DNA from: Campylorhamphus procurvoides
Taxonomy: Eukaryota; Chordata; Aves; Passeriformes; Dendrocolaptidae
Direction of reading: 5' to 3'
DNA length: 64,000 bases
Assembly (NCBI GenBank): GCA_013396655.1
Contig: WBMV01006452.1
Coordinates: 876,411 to 940,410, forward strand
Shown here: piece by piece, positions 1-13,420 of the stretch
Position numbering within the stretch: the stretch's first letter is position 1
Layout: each line of letters begins with the position of its first letter
Translations under genes and position numbers: made by a program
Notes under the pieces: generated by a model
The model's input: only the letters and a program-made list of their open reading frames with translations
Database searches by the model: none
Told to the model about the DNA's origin: nothing

Positions 1-1780
1 GGCTAGTTCTGCAGTACAAATTAAGTCACTTTAGACAAGCAACCTTGAAAGCATTATGTGATAGCAAAGTTCAAGCAGCACACTTCGACTCTAAGAGGAC
101 ACAGTCCCTTACTGGAGGCCAGCTCTGGGTTTAGAGGCTGAAATACATTTTCATCAGGAAAGAAACCCTACAACTGCTATATTTGTCTGTGATTATTCTT
201 GGCTGCACTAGAAATACATATCCAGGTTCATAAACACTATATAAGGGTATAAAATAGTGCAAAAAGGTGAGTTAATGGGGAAAAGTCACCAATAACAGAT
301 TTTTTTTTTTAACAAATGCCAACTCTATAACNATCAGATTCACACAGAGTGTGTCAGGTTGACAATTTGGCAACTCTCATCCTAAACCTAGTGGCTCCAG
401 GAGGTGTTCCTGGGGTGGGTGATGTTAACAGGCATGTGCAGACAGGGGCTTCTACTTTCCATCAATGTGACAGGGATAATGATGTCCCTGAGTGCCGTGA
501 CAAGGAAAAGGGGCTCCTCTCTGCACTGTGACCTAGATGTGACCAAGAGGAGTGTTGGGAAAAACAACCTTGTGACACAGATGAGTTGGGCTTCCAAATC
601 CCTTTATCCCAGTCACATGTGGCCACATGCATGGGTTCATGTCACCGTGTGCCATGTGGTCCTGACTCAGACCAACACCTTCCCTCTTTCCAGCTGCACA
701 TTCCATGTTTTGCAGAGCCAGGCAAGGCTGCCACAAGAAAGGACTACCCCAGTTTACTGTTTTGATGACCAGCAGAGCTGTTTTACAGCACATAACCCAC
801 AGAGAACCCAATTGCTTAAAAGAAGGTGTGACACGAACGCTGAAAGGTGGCTTTTTTCTGAAAACAAAGCAAAACCAACACAGCAAACCTCCAAGTCCCT
901 CCAGAGCAGAGGAGCACTGGGGGTGGGTGGCTCATCCCCATTATGCACAGATTGCCACCATTGCATCCTCATCTCCATGAGAGGATGAGCAGAGGCAGAA
1001 GGGATTTTCTTGGGAAAACCTGCTGGGACTCAGCACAGGTAGTTCATGCAGGTTGTACAGCACTAAGGGAAGAGATTGGGAAAACCAATCCATGGTGCTG
1101 AACATTTCCCAGCAGCATTCCTGAGCTGCCTGTGCAGCCTTTTAATCCATCCCAAGTGATGGTTTGCAGTGGCAGCATCCAGTGCCAACACCAGCCCGAC
1201 AGGTAAACTCCACGGCTGGCAAGCCAGGAATGGGAGCTGCCAGTGAATGAACAGACCTGATGCAGCTGGAGTGCTAAAAACCCCAAAACAGTCCTCTTTA
1301 TGTACAACATACATATCTATAGATACACACACATTTTGCAGTATCTCTGAGCTTGAAATGTGTGAATGCATCAGTGCTTGCAGACTTCCCTGGAAGGTAC
1401 ACACGAGTCCCTTCTCTTTCTTTCCAAACCTGTTTACTTTTCCTAACGAAAAGCTGCAGCCTTTGGAGGCCGCCTGGCACCACATCTGCTCAGCGAGTGC
1501 AGAAGTGGCCTCCAGAATCAAGTCTCTTTCTCCAGCATCTCTTATTCTAAGATCTGTGAAAAAACAACATGGAAAAAGAAAAAATAAGGGGGTGGGGGGG
1601 AGGGAAACCACCAAAAACTTTTGTCTGTGGATTCAAAAGAGCCCTCTTCGTGCCAGATTCATCCACATTAAACCGGTCACGACCTTCCAGGTGTCTTTAA
1701 GGTTGAAGTGTTTGCTGGACCATTTAAAGCTCCTCTCCTGGGCTCCTGCGACCCTCCTGACATGGAGAGCCGGGCTTTTA
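1..1780. other. Non-coding DNA, no gene recognised
   Basis: Ordinary mixed-composition sequence with few CpGs. The longest open frame (194 codons, 404-988, plus strand) overlaps equally long frames on both strands and has no domain, signal peptide or biased composition, so I treat it as chance. An 11-base T run lies at 300-310. Position 332 is an unresolved base (n), the only one seen in the window. Confidence 0.7.
1588..1604 (+). other. G-tract with quadruplex potential
   Basis: Runs of five, seven and three G are separated by single T and A bases. The seven-G run can be split to give four GGG tracts with 1-3 base loops, which satisfies the usual G-quadruplex pattern. No promoter or CpG island is visible next to it, so it may only be a mutation-prone G tract. 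Confidence 0.45.
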
Positions 1781-2880
1781 AGAGTGTAGCCACCTTGTCA
1801 ATGCTCCGAGGTCACTAATAGCCTGCCTTGGGCCTTCCAGCGGGTCGCGTTCGGCTTGCTAGCCCAGCACAAAGGAAAAGGAGAGGCAAGATGGGGAGGG
1901 GGGATAATTATCATTCTTCCTCTCCACCCCCCCCTCTCCAGGCTGAGAGTTATGCTCCATGTCACTGTGTTAATGCGCTTGCATCCAGGGAGACACATAA
2001 TGCTCCTCTCAGCCCTGTTTATTAGTGAGATCCATTTGCGAAAGGCCCTTCTTTTGTACCACAATATGAATGTGCTTTGATGGCAAATAATTACGCTAGT
2101 CCTTTTGACATGAGGATCCACAGGCTGCCCTAGTTAAGCCAGTAATTAGCCTGTCCTCCTTTTTTTTTTTATTATTATTGAGAAACTACAAATTATCTTC
2201 ATATGAGCACTGGCCATTGCTTTTTCTCTTTTCTATTCTGCCTCTCCCTCTCTCTTGTATCTCTCGGCACTTTGGATAAGGGGAATGCAGCTGCACTAGA
2301 GCAAGATAAAGCTCCGCCATCAAGATGATGAACAATTTGGATGAAGAGGCTTCGAGATGAACACAAAAGCTGAAGAAGTGCGGCTGATGCAGGCCCGGAC
2401 AGCTGAAGAATGCTGCAGTCTGCAGATGAATAGCCCTCATTTGTGAATATACAGATTTTCCATGATGAATAAAAACTGAGTGTAGGTCACAATAAATAAA
2501 CTTTTTTCTTCCCCCCCCCGCCTTCTTCTCAAATAATAATTCAGGTTCCCGGCACCAAACAGCTGTAAATTGAAGGTTGTGCTTAGTTTTCTCAACTCTC
2601 AAAGGGGATAATTAAGCTAAGCTCATATTGTTTGATATATTAGTGTAATGATGAGCTACTATATTCTGGCTTGTTTCGAGTTATTTTAGGGGGTTTTATT
2701 TCCATTATCTTTTTTCTTAAATTACATTTCAAATACATTTTAAATGTAGACACAGCATTTCCGAAACACAGTTGCCCTGTGTTTGGGTCTATCTGAAATG
2801 TATTCATATAACATTTAATTAAAAGATGCTACATCCCCTTTTCCGAGGGAAAAAGCATCGAGGTAAAAAGTACTGACGTT
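1781..2880. promoter_or_regulatory. Candidate conserved non-coding block
   Basis: About 1.1 kb of complex, mostly AT-rich sequence containing two TAATTA homeodomain cores (2088-2093 and 2143-2148), several further ATTA and AATTAA sites after 2600, and scattered CpGs. A C-rich tract at 1918-1940 and a T-run plus (ATT)3 at 2160-2179 interrupt it. No open frame of note crosses it. I infer an enhancer-type element from composition and motif density; this is not shown by alignment. Confidence 0.42.
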
Positions 2881-4640
2881 GTTTGACTAGTCCTGACGTA
2901 ATCTCACTGAACTACCAAACCTTCATCCTTACTGGCACAAGACAGTTAGATGGGGTTGTATTCTTTATCAATACACTCATGAGCCTTCTGGAACTTCAGG
3001 ACTGGTATTTCTTGACAACCACAAAACCACTTCAGCCCCCATATTTTTTTCATAGTTTCATTTGGAAATCAACAGAGGGCAAATATAATGTCTGATTTCA
3101 CCTGTAAACTGGGGGTTTCCCTCTCAGGCTGATGGATTGTGATCCTTCCAGGATAGCTGGCCTGAGCCTGGGGGCTCCAAGGCTGAAGAGCTGCCTTGGG
3201 AAGGAGAGGGAAAGCAAAGGAAGCCCACGGACCTGAGTGCAGGTGGAGAGAAACAGTCCAAAACTGGATCAGAAAACCAGAATACAGTAATAATGAGCAG
3301 GACTGCTCATTAAAAGTATTTGTTATCTTGACATTTCCCAGGCTAGAACCACACATACATGCTCACAACCCACAGACACTGAGTGACTTCCCCTCTAAAG
3401 AACCTAAATTTCAGTTCTGTGCTACAGATTATATCAGAGAAGGAAATCAGGGAGCGGCACAGGGATTTGACTTAGAGTTTTGGTACTGAGTAGAAAGTTG
3501 TCCTAAACTAAGTTAAACACATTCTTCCTTTTACTAACATTCTGAGAATTAAATCCCACAGCACACTCTGTTTATATTCTAAGGCTATGGCACAACTTCA
3601 TGACAAGGTGGGAAGAGACAGTGCAAATGTTTCAGAAAAAAATAAGGTTATCCTACATCTTGGCCTGTTTCTGGAACCAATGTCAAGCCACATGTGGTTT
3701 ATGGTTCAAAAAACGCGTGTGAATTGTCCCTTTCATCTCTAGTTTGGGATCAAAGGGAGAACAGCCCCTGTGATATTCACAGCAGGCCTAGAAAGCAATT
3801 CCAAAAATCTTCCCCCAAAGTTCCTGTGAGGTTTCTGAGTTGCTCTGCACAGCCAAAACACAGACATGGGGTGGGTGAGCTTTGGGGTGCTGCAAGGCTG
3901 GGTGCCAGAGCCAAACTTGTCCGGCTTTCCCAGCCTCAGGGCTGACACACCATCCCAATTGCCCAATGGGGATTTTCAGTCCCACTGTCACTTGCTTGAC
4001 TTGTTGCCACACTGCAAGGAGGCAACCCAAACTTTGGGGATTTCAGGGGGTTCAGGATCACATTCTCCACCTTCATTACAAGCCTGGTCTGCCCTACAGC
4101 TTTGCCAATAACCCACTGCCTTGTGCTCATCCCATCACACAGCAATGGGATGAGGTGGGGCCCAACTTTCTCCTCCTGGGCACATCCACCTCCACAGTAC
4201 ACTATTCACAAGCGTGTTAGGGAGGCCAGTTAGTCAGAAATTGTGAGAGGAGGGAAAAAAAACAAAAAGAAAAAAGAAAAAAAGTTGGGTTTTTCCTCCC
4301 CTCACCTGGGAGAAAATTCCCACTGGACATTCCCTCTGCGAAAATGCTGCAACAATCCTGATCCAAAGGCCATTGGAGACTGCGAGTCTTTCCAGTGCCT
4401 TCAAGGGAGTTTCAGGCAGGTCACTGTAATCCCAGTGAGAAATAAACCCCAGAGCCCTGGAGAGTTGTGTATCAGAGCAAAGCAGGGAACCACACACTGT
4501 CCCCAAGGGTCACAGCTCCCAGGGCCCCACGGGTTCCCTCACTGATGGTGGCCAGACAGCCTTGGACTATCATCTAGAGCCCATCCAGTGCTTAAACCCC
4601 TGATGGATTTCCACTCATGCTTGCAGTAATGGCTGACCAT
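2881..4640. other. Non-coding DNA, no gene recognised
   Basis: Mixed composition, CpG-poor. The longest frame is 112 codons (3882-4220, plus) and competes with three other overlapping frames. An A-rich tract occupies 4255-4283. Nothing resembling an exon, a known repeat or a regulatory cluster was recognised. Confidence 0.65.
4255..4283 (+). repeat. A-rich low-complexity tract
   Basis: Runs of A broken by single C or G bases over about 29 bp. It could be an old poly(A) remnant, but no retroelement body is visible upstream and no target-site duplication was seen. Confidence 0.8.
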
Positions 4641-5540
4641 TTATTAACTCTTTTCTCACTCATTATCTCCCCCCCTTAAAAGGGTGCTCACAGCAAAACT
4701 GGGATCAATAGTTAGGAAACCAGATTTTTCATTTGACAGCTGTGTAAAAAACACACCTTTCATTTGTATAGACTCTGCCTAGCAATTAAAGATTTTATTT
4801 AGTTTTTAACACCCATGAAGTTATTATTCATATTGTTGTTAGGACCCCGAAATCCTCATCAGGGCTGTGCTGTGCCAAGGCCTGTGCACATCTGTAACAG
4901 GAGGGAGGGAGGAGGCAGCTCCTGCTCTAAAGGGCTTGCAATTTTAACATGTGAGAGACAAAGAAGTGCAGAAAAACCATCCAGGAGGCAGGAGGGGTTG
5001 AGGACAAAGCAAAGGTGAAAAAACCCCTGTTGTGCTGTAATAAGTTCAGTCTCAGTTTATGCTATTATAGGATTTCAATATTTTTCAGATTATGCAATCT
5101 GATTTAATAATCAGTCGTTCAATACAACTCTTGTTCTTCCTCGGCCCTGCCCGAAGAGTTGATGGAGGCAAAAGGCACTTGTGCTCTCACATTCAAAAGT
5201 TAAGGCTGACCCAAGGGATCATCAATCAGTAACTCACTTTAAAATTCTCTTTAAAATGTTTTACTAGCTCACTTTACTTGGCATTTTTATCACTATTTAT
5301 ATCTCTAAAGCAGTGATATAATTAGTAAAGCCATTAATGTTTCTTATGTTTAGTCTTACAAAAGCTACAAATATCTATAAATCTGGCTTACAGCAAAATA
5401 AATAATGACAATAATTCTGTCAAGCATCGATATAATTTGCTGGACAGCATTGTGTAAACCAAGCAAATATCTGAACCATTAATGAGCTTAATCTGTGCCA
5501 TTTAACCACCCCTTCAGTAAATTGTTCTGCAGGCCAGTGT
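4641..5540. promoter_or_regulatory. Candidate conserved non-coding block
   Basis: AT-rich but high-complexity sequence, strongest from about 4720 to 5520. It has many TTTAAT, ATTAAT and TAATAA type sites, a short CTGATT/AATCAG dyad at 5099-5114, and almost no simple repeats. The longest methionine-started open frame inside is 67 codons. Composition fits an ancient developmental enhancer; the target gene is unknown. Confidence 0.45.
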
Positions 5541-6380
5541 CCAGGTTAGTTACTTTGCAGACTTCCCTCCTCTCCCAATAACAAAACTGACTGGCCTGCC
5601 TTTACCCTATTCTGCCTTACACTGTCCTAAAACTTGAGTCAAAATCCCTCATCAAATGTGCAGGAAGAGGCTTTTATCCCATTCTGGCACAACTTTGAGT
5701 TTTCAGAGGTGCTGATGTTCTGCACGGATCCACATTCCTTTGGAGAACGAAACAACAAATAAAACCCCACCAGAAACAAACTCCCTTTTCCTTTTTTCCC
5801 CCCTGTCAATAGTCACTTTTAGTGGTGAGGGTGTTCACTGAGGACAAGATAAAGTCAGTTACGTCTCTGCTCCTCAGGGTTCAAACCAGTGACAGGAACC
5901 GGGGTCCCAGCACCTTCACCTTAGGGTTAGGCTCTCTCATTCAAGCCAAAATTTATGCCTCAGGCAGCAGAAACTTTTCATCTCTAAAACATCAAACCAG
6001 GAGGTTGCAGGGTCCTGCTTTTTGTCATATTTCCTCATCCCAATACAGGGGTTTGTGAGGAAACTCCTGGACAGCTCAAGCCCTCCAGACTTTGAACCAT
6101 GGCATGGGCCACCCTTTATTCTGCTAGCACTTGATTTTCTTTAAAATTGAGTGGGTTTCACATATGCACAGAAGAAAAAACCAAAAAAAAAACAACAGAA
6201 AGCACAGACCAAGCCTTGGCAAAAGTCATACCCAGCTCCTGTTTTCCACTGCTTTTTGTCCACTGGAAAGATTTGTCCCTTCTCACTCAGGTACACACAT
6301 AACCCAAACTTTCAGAACCCAAGTTGGGCTGATTCAGTAGCCCAGGGAAAACCACAAACACTGATGTAAACACAAAACCA
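5541..6380. other. Non-coding DNA, no gene recognised
   Basis: Unremarkable sequence with a purine-rich stretch at 6170-6200. The open frames are 69-78 codons, overlap each other, and have no features of a protein. Confidence 0.65.
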
Positions 6381-6900
6381 CCACCCATGGCATTACCATT
6401 ATCAATAAGAAAATAAATACCTGCTCTCATGAGCCCCAAGTAAAAGCTCTTTTAAGTATTAGAAGAATATATCAGCTTTAAGATAGAACACCAGCGACTA
6501 CTACCACAGGATGGGCATTTTTAACTTTCACTCTGAAACGACTGGATGATAAGAGAGTACAATATATATTTGGAATTCAGGGGGAGAAGATCTTTTTAAT
6601 ATAAGTGTTTTATGATGTAGTCATACATCATTTCTAACTAAAATGCTAAACAAAACACAATCCCTTTCTGAAACATAGATAATGATGGATTTTTGTTATT
6701 CTGTTTTATTCTGTAAGACAATTTTTCAACCCAAACTTTTATTTTATTGATGGCACAAGAATGTCCCAGTACATCTTCTTTCATATCTGAGACAGTTTCA
6801 TGAAAACTATGAGCTGAAACTCAAATGTCATTACAGAGAAAGAATTCTTGGGTACGTGATCATTTATTGGGATAGTCCCACATGATGGGATTAAAGGAGA
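6381..6900. promoter_or_regulatory. AT-rich block, weak regulatory candidate
   Basis: About 500 bp of AT-rich, non-repetitive sequence. It includes an 8-bp inverted repeat with a 4-base spacer at 6612-6631 (arms ATGATGTA and TACATCAT). One such dyad is expected by chance in a window this size, so support rests mainly on composition. Confidence 0.28.
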
Positions 6901-9540
6901 TTAAAAGGACCAGGTATGTTTTGTTGATTGCTTTGGCACTTGAAAACCCCTCTGATCTCAGAGAAAGAGTTTTGTGGGTATTATTATTATAATAATAAGG
7001 GGGATCTTGGAAGATGGAGGTGGATAAGCAGAAGGGAACTAAATCCAATAATGTTTGTATTGTCACAAAGCCAGGATGGTTTGGGATATGATTTAATCCT
7101 ATGGAGCAGACCTACCTAACACTCCTAAGCAAGAGAGAGACAAATAAACACACACAGTAAAACAGCAGTATATCTGCAAAATGAAACCCCTCAACCTTCC
7201 CCAGGCAAAATGTTGCTTTCCCCTCAACTCCAAAACTCACCAGTAATTTGGCTGTGTGTGCTGAGCAGGAATCCCAACAAATCTCTGCCTTTATAGCCTG
7301 GGCAAAACACGACATCCAAGGAATTGCCTGGGCTTCCTGTCTCTTCCCTTGTTTGTTTTCCTGTGCACTACCAAAACAGACTGTTCTGTCTCTGCCAGTA
7401 CCTACAAGGAACCAAAATATTTAAAGCACTGAATACTGCAAAAATATGAAACACCTTTTTTAGCACTTGGTTCAAACAGAGGGATAAAGGGGGAAGGAAA
7501 ATGGCATTCCTACTGTTGAGCATGAATGGCTGCTCACTGCCCCACTGCCTTTGCAAACACCTTACAGTGCCTACCACAACACAGTTCTCCCCCTGGTCTC
7601 TTGTCCCAGAGACTCCAAAGGTTGGCTTCACTGCCATCATGACAACCACATTCAGTTTCTCGGGTCAGTTTAACATCCTAAAGCCTCCACTTCTTGTCAC
7701 CAGCAGGTTCTGTCCTCAGTCTGAGGCTGCAGACCCTCCCTGTGTGCTCTGCTCTGCACCCTCTGCCCTCACACTTCTACCTGCTCCACCCCTTGTTTGG
7801 TGAAGAAGAGATGTTTTCTTACAAGCAAAATTCTGCCAAGCACTTGGCATATAAATTTAAAGAAAAAAAAAAGCTGAAGCATTATTAAAGACTGTTTTTC
7901 AAAGAGACCTTTCCTGAAACAGTTGATGTCAGAGTAGCAGGGTGAAGTTGGACAAATTCTATCACTTCTGTGATTCTGTCTGAATTAAAACCTCAACTTG
8001 TACCACATGCTGCCACCCATTCTTCTCACAAAGCCAACAGAGCAACTCTGAGCTAGATGAGCTGGCCCATGGCAGACACATCTGCAGCAGAGACCCAGGG
8101 CCTGCTTTTACAGGAGTTTAATAAGAAATTAAAAAAAGCCAGGCCTGTAGTTGTTCTTGTTTGGAGTTTTTACACTAACTACTTTGCCCATATACCTCCT
8201 GATGGTTTTGGCTGTGGTGCCTAATCAGAACAATAGTTCAGAAGAAGCCAGCAGTCCTGGTTACAATTAGTTGGGACTATTTTAACTACCTGTTGGGTTG
8301 TTATGGGTTTAAGAAGGACTGGCTGGTGAGAAGAGGGTTCTGGCAAAAAAAACATCTCTGCTGAGTTAGGAAGGCTTTGGAATTACTATTTTTTTCTTTT
8401 TTCTTTTTTTTTTTAAATTTTCCTTTTTAAATTCAGCATCGTGGTTTGTAAAGGCTGTTTTAAAGACCTGAGGGATGCTCCTTCCCAGTTTTTCATGCCC
8501 TTTTCTGACACTCAGCTCTCCAAGGCAGACCATAATCCTTATTTATGCACAGTGGCCACTACAACCCATCCTGTCCCCGGCTGGCCTTGGAGCTCCATCA
8601 GCACAGAAAGAAAAACCACCTGAAGAACAAGTGAATCACACGATCAGCGTGATATTACCCTGAAATTCTGGATGAAAAACCTCACAAAGTCCACAAGGGA
8701 AAGTCTGAATGCATTAACGAAAATAAAATTTAAAAAAAAAATATTAAAAAGATCTGTGAAAGAAGTTCCACTTAAAATAAAAGGCAGCAGAGATCGAACC
8801 CTGAGAGTCCCAGTTTTGGATGAGCTTTCCTGATTCCTTGACCCAGGTTTGTTCTTCATGTTCTGCAGAGAGGCAAAGCTTAAGCTGACACCCATGGGAG
8901 GGTGGGTGCAGTGGACAGGCTGGGGAGGGCACTTTGCCTGTGCTGGGGGAGGATCTGCAGCACACTCAGAACTCCCCAGCACAAGGGTGCAGTGACTTGG
9001 CTAATTGGGGAAGATAAAAGGCAGGGTTTTATGAGACACACACCATCATTATCGGAAATGAAGGATAAAAACTTGAGCAGCTACATCTTATTTTATCGCT
9101 GGGAAGTCTCAGAAGGAAAAAAAAAGAATTATCAAAGTTTTTGATAGTTCCATTTAACCACAAGGAAACTATGTTAATGTAACCTTAAAGGTTTCACTAA
9201 AACCTATGAAACCAAGGCCATTCACAGTTCAGGCCTCAGCTTCTCCCCTATCCCACCTGCAGCTGCCCAGACCGTGTGAGACACAAGTGTGGCCTGTGTG
9301 GGGACAGTGTCATTTACACAGGCAGACCACGCTGCTGACTCTTGTACCCCCAAACCCAACACCCAGCACAGCCCCACACCTCTAGGAGAAACAGCCCTTA
9401 GAGCTACACATAAAGTGGTCTCATGTTTTCTACGCTTTTCCTTTCTTTCTTGTGATGAAAATAAAAAGGCAATCAGCAGTTTCATCACACACCAAGCCAA
9501 CACAAAAATTCCCTCCCCAAAGCATGACCAGGCAGCAAGA
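6901..9540. other. Non-coding DNA, no gene recognised
   Basis: Mixed sequence. An 18-bp palindrome at 6981-6998 is only an ATT run turning into an AAT run. T-rich (8389-8428) and A-rich (8719-8750) tracts lie 300 bp apart. The longest frame is 112 codons on the minus strand (8644-8982), without recognisable protein character. Confidence 0.65.
8389..8428 (+). repeat. T-rich low-complexity tract
   Basis: Forty bases almost entirely T with a few C and A interruptions. No adjoining retroelement body was recognised on either strand. Confidence 0.85.
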
Positions 9541-9800
9541 AGCAGGCACGTTAATGGCCAAGTTTAAAAAGCCCTGAAAGTCTGGGTTTCTAATGAAAAT
9601 CCTGACAGACCCTTAACCACACAGCAGCGTGAGCAGGCGCCACCATAATAACCATTTAAGCCCTCTTTTCTGAGAAAGGCTTGGCCCAGCAGAGCACGAG
9701 GAGTAAACAGGGCTGGTAACTTAATGACCTTTGAGCATTAGCAGATGGCCTTTTTACGAGCACAGATTAGCAGAACACGGGAGTTTTTAATGGCCACTAA
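9541..9800. promoter_or_regulatory. Weak candidate conserved non-coding block
   Basis: A compact stretch with several TTTAA and TTAATG cores, retained CpGs near 9627-9640, and little low-complexity sequence, set between GC-richer ordinary DNA. Support is compositional only. Confidence 0.28.
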
Positions 9801-11980
9801 CAGGTGCCAAGGCTGCTTTTCCCCTCTCTACCTACCCACAGCCAGTAAAGCACCAGTCTGGTCCCACCCCATCCTTTATTCCTCTTCACACCCCAGCATC
9901 TTGGATGACACAGGAACATATGCCCTGCACAGCCCTGACAACGCTGGAGGCTACAAAACCAAACAAGAGCACCTCACCTTTGGCTAATGGTGTTGTTAGA
10001 TGAGTTGTCACCACGTTATCACACCTGAGGTGTGGCCAGTTCGAGGAGGATGATCAAAATGGTTGCCCCCTCCTTTCTGGCTCCAGGGAGCTGTAGGAAA
10101 TCCCAGCAGCAGGGTCCAAAGCTGCTTGAAAGCAGGGAGGAGTCAAACAAAGCCAAGGCAGGGGGTTCCCCTCTCTAATTTTTAACATCATGGTGTTCAC
10201 CTGTGACAACCCTCTTGCCCCAGCTCACCAGAATTACTCTCAGGTGCTGCCTGATCAGGCCCAGCTCAGGGGTGAGGAGCCTCTGGGAACCAAGCAGGAG
10301 CTGCTCAGAGGCTGGAGGGGCAGTGCAAAGCCCTGCCCTCCCCTCAGGTGTGGGGGTCACACACAGGTGCGTGTCAGCAGGCACTGAGGGGGAAATTGAG
10401 GAAATCTGGGGGAAAAAACCCAGCAAGAGTGTGGCTGAGGAGGAGGTTATGGTGCTCTTTGTCCTTTGGGCTTCCCACTCTTGGCCTCCAGATCTCTCAG
10501 TCTCCCCTCCTCTGAGAGCTGCCATATGTGAGGATCTTATTGTTCCACAGGAAAAAAGATACCACAGTACAAACTCCAGGTTTTGTAATGTGTGGTGGCA
10601 GTGCCAATCTTACAACTGTCAGGTTGGAGCCTCTTATTAGAAGGAACATATTATGGCTGGGATTTGAGGCAAAACACCAGGGAAAGAGATTGGAAAACCC
10701 AGGAAAAAAAGATTCCTTGATAAAACAATTAAAATTTGCCATGTGGAAGAATTAATCATGTCCAGAACAGAGTTCCTGGAAAGCAGCACAGTGAGACACT
10801 TCATGCAAAGTACTGCAAGAAACAGCCCCTGGCCAGGAATGGCACGAGGCAGTGAATGCTGCAGAAAATAGTGTATTAAACTGTGGGAAAGGACACAGGA
10901 GAGGGGACATGGAGCACAGGGAAAGCAAAATGTCAACAATGGCAGCTCTGGGTCCTCCATACCTCTTTGGGTATGGGCAGGCTCAACCCAAAGAGGAAAA
11001 GGAGAGTTCATGGCTACGAGTCCAGCAATGGTGCACAAATCAGGGTCAGCTCCAGTGGCATTATGGGGAAAAAACCCCAACAGACACAATTAGGGGGTGA
11101 AAAAGTCAAAGATGGAAGCTCCCAGCAGAGCAGGGCTGAAGGAGGCAATACAGCCTTTCACCTGTTTGTACAACTGTTTACACAGAGCTATAAGAAGAGA
11201 ACACTTCCCATTACCTAACAGAGGTGCACTTGGAAGCAGGGCTATTGCCCAGTGTGTTGGGTATGTCCACAGGGTTCCTTTCCTTCACATTCATGGCTCC
11301 CTCTGGGGACTCTCACACACAGCTCTGTTTGGATTGTGCAGCATTTCACGGGAAAATGCAAATTCTTGACAATGTGGAGGCACAAGGTCTGCACAGGTAC
11401 TGGCTGAACCTGAAGAAAGGAGAGAGAAAAGCATAATCAGAGCTTCCAGAGACTTTAAGAGTGTGTTGCTGTGCAAAAGCAGAATGAAACATGAATTTAA
11501 GGTAAGAGGAAGGTGCACAAAAAGGCCCAAGGGCCCAGTGGCACTGAATTTTGAAAGAAACAGGAGTAACTTACACAGATGCCAGACCTGATGTCCACAG
11601 ACCACCCCAAAGAATGGACTAAGTCACACTCTTGAAACTACATTGTCAAAAGAGAGATCTGTGACAGACATGGGGACCCACAGCTGCAACCAGGCAGACC
11701 TTGGTCAGGATGGCCAGGCAGGGGCTTGGAGCAGCACCCTGCTGAGCCCTGAATTCACCCAGCCCTGCAGAGGCAGCCCCTTGGAAATGCATTACAGGGG
11801 AGGACCAAGCGTTTCATCGGCTTCCAGCAGGAAAAGGGAGACAGTCCTGTGAAGTGGGTGTTCCTGCCAGGAACACCGGGCAGAGGAGAAGGGTGCTGAG
11901 GCAGCTGAGCCTGCGGACAAGACACAACCAGAACTCATTAACTCACCGCTGTGGTGCTGGTGGTGCCTCCAGGGAGACCA
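9801..11980. other. Non-coding DNA, no gene recognised
   Basis: GC-richer, CpG-poor sequence with frames of 145 codons (10203-10640, plus) and 150 codons (10637-11089, minus). Their translations carry no domain, and the two strands are equally open, as expected for stop-poor GC-rich DNA. No repeat family was recognised. Confidence 0.62.
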
Positions 11981-12080
11981 CACAGCAGCACAGAAAACCC
12001 CGGAGACTAATTGAGCACGATTAATTATTAGGTGGTTTGAGATGTATTTGAATTTCTTTATTGTGCTCATGTTGTTTGTT
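11981..12080. promoter_or_regulatory. Short homeodomain-site cluster
   Basis: About 100 bp in which TAATTG (12008-12013) and TAATTA (12022-12027) fall within 20 bp, followed by T-rich sequence, in otherwise GC-richer surroundings. It could be the core of a small enhancer. Confidence 0.3.
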
Positions 12081-13060
12081 GCAGCTATTTTTGGCTGGGG
12101 AAATGGTAACTCACAGGAACTTCGAATGGAGGTGTTTGGAAGGGACTCACGCCACTCAGAGTTGGGGTGAGGCGTGCCTAAGCCACCTGAGACCCCTCCC
12201 AAGCCCTTCCAGTGCCTGCCAGCACCAGATGGCAACCTGCCCCGCTATATGTTCTTGTAAAAGGACATCACAAACCAAATGACACCTGTGCCTCACCCGG
12301 TGGGGGGCAGATTTCTATTGGAATCCACAACATTTGAAAATGGAAACTGTCAGTGGGACCACAACCATCCCAAATACCACAATGTAACTATGGACTTGGA
12401 GGTCTAGGTTTTACCTGGTCTAAGACTTTATGAGCTGGAAATCTGCTCAGGAACTTCATCATTGTAAACGTGGGTCGATTTGTGTTTCCACATCAAGACC
12501 TGGTTAATGCAGTGGATTTCTGTACCCGAGCTGAAGAGCAAGGCCAGTTTAGTGCAATGGAACAACTGGTGTAACCACATCAAAGGCAGCAGAGAGACAC
12601 TCATTTCCAGTGGATGGTGTGTTCATGTGACTGGTGTTTGCCAGAGATTCTGAGATTCTGTGCACACTGACCTGTAAAGCAAAAGAGGGTGTAAATTAAG
12701 CAGACTGAGGTGAAGGGAAATGCTTGCAGGACTCTTTACAAAGCCAACACGCAGAGGAGTTTTGTGCCAAACTACCGAGAATCTTTAAACCATTTTCTCC
12801 AGCGTTTCAGCTCTCCTGGCTCAAGCTGTGAGCACTGAGACCCAGGGATCTGCTTTGCAGAGAGTTAATTCCTGGCAGCCAAATTCCTTTGTGGTGCAAG
12901 TCTGCAGACATCAGGGGTGTTATCCCCAGGGATGGATTTGGCCACTGGCATCCGTATTCAGCCCTGGATGAGCAGGAATGGCTTCCTTCACTTTCAGAGC
13001 TGACTTGTGCCAGCTCTGAATTTGGCCCTGTGTCTTTCTCTTTGTTCCGTGTATAGTTAA
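12081..13060. other. Non-coding DNA, no gene recognised
   Basis: Ordinary sequence. A 147-codon minus-strand frame (11792-12235) spans its start and the preceding element and has no recognisable domain. A direct AGATTCTG doublet near 12648 is trivial. Confidence 0.62.
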
Positions 13061-13420
13061 ATAGATACGATGAAAAAACCATGACTAATTAGACTGTTAA
13101 ATTAAACTGCTTTAAATTTATTTTATGTGATGCATAAAGTTCATAAAAAGAGGTACCCAGAGTAGTATCAGTGACCTTTCTCCAGGAGCTGCAGTCCACC
13201 CGGATGCTTTTTTGAACCAATTGGCTGAAAACTCCTGGATTTCTTAACACCTTTTATTCCCTCTCTGCCACTTTCAAACCTGAAGGATTTATTTTTATCA
13301 GTCCCTCACCCACATAATGACTTTAAAATTCCTTAGGTTCATACCTTAAAATATAGCTGGGAATTAGAAGTAATGCCAATTAACAAGTCAAGGCTCAAAG
13401 GCACTGATGGAGTTAGCTTG
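13061..13420. other. AT-rich spacer
   Basis: AT-rich sequence with ATTAAA and TTTAAA runs at 13085-13150 grading into ordinary DNA. No repeat family, hairpin or motif cluster stands out. Confidence 0.5.

Noticed and set aside
616..629. 14-bp perfect palindrome CATGTGGCCACATG
   Set aside because: About four palindromes of this length are expected by chance in 64 kb, and there is no supporting context.
4568..4615. Possible CR1 antisense fragment (ACTATCATCTAGAGCCCATCC)
   Set aside because: The match is short and lacks the GGAAGGGACC word that normally precedes it.
6981..6998. 18-bp perfect palindrome
   Set aside because: It is low complexity, an ATT run meeting an AAT run.
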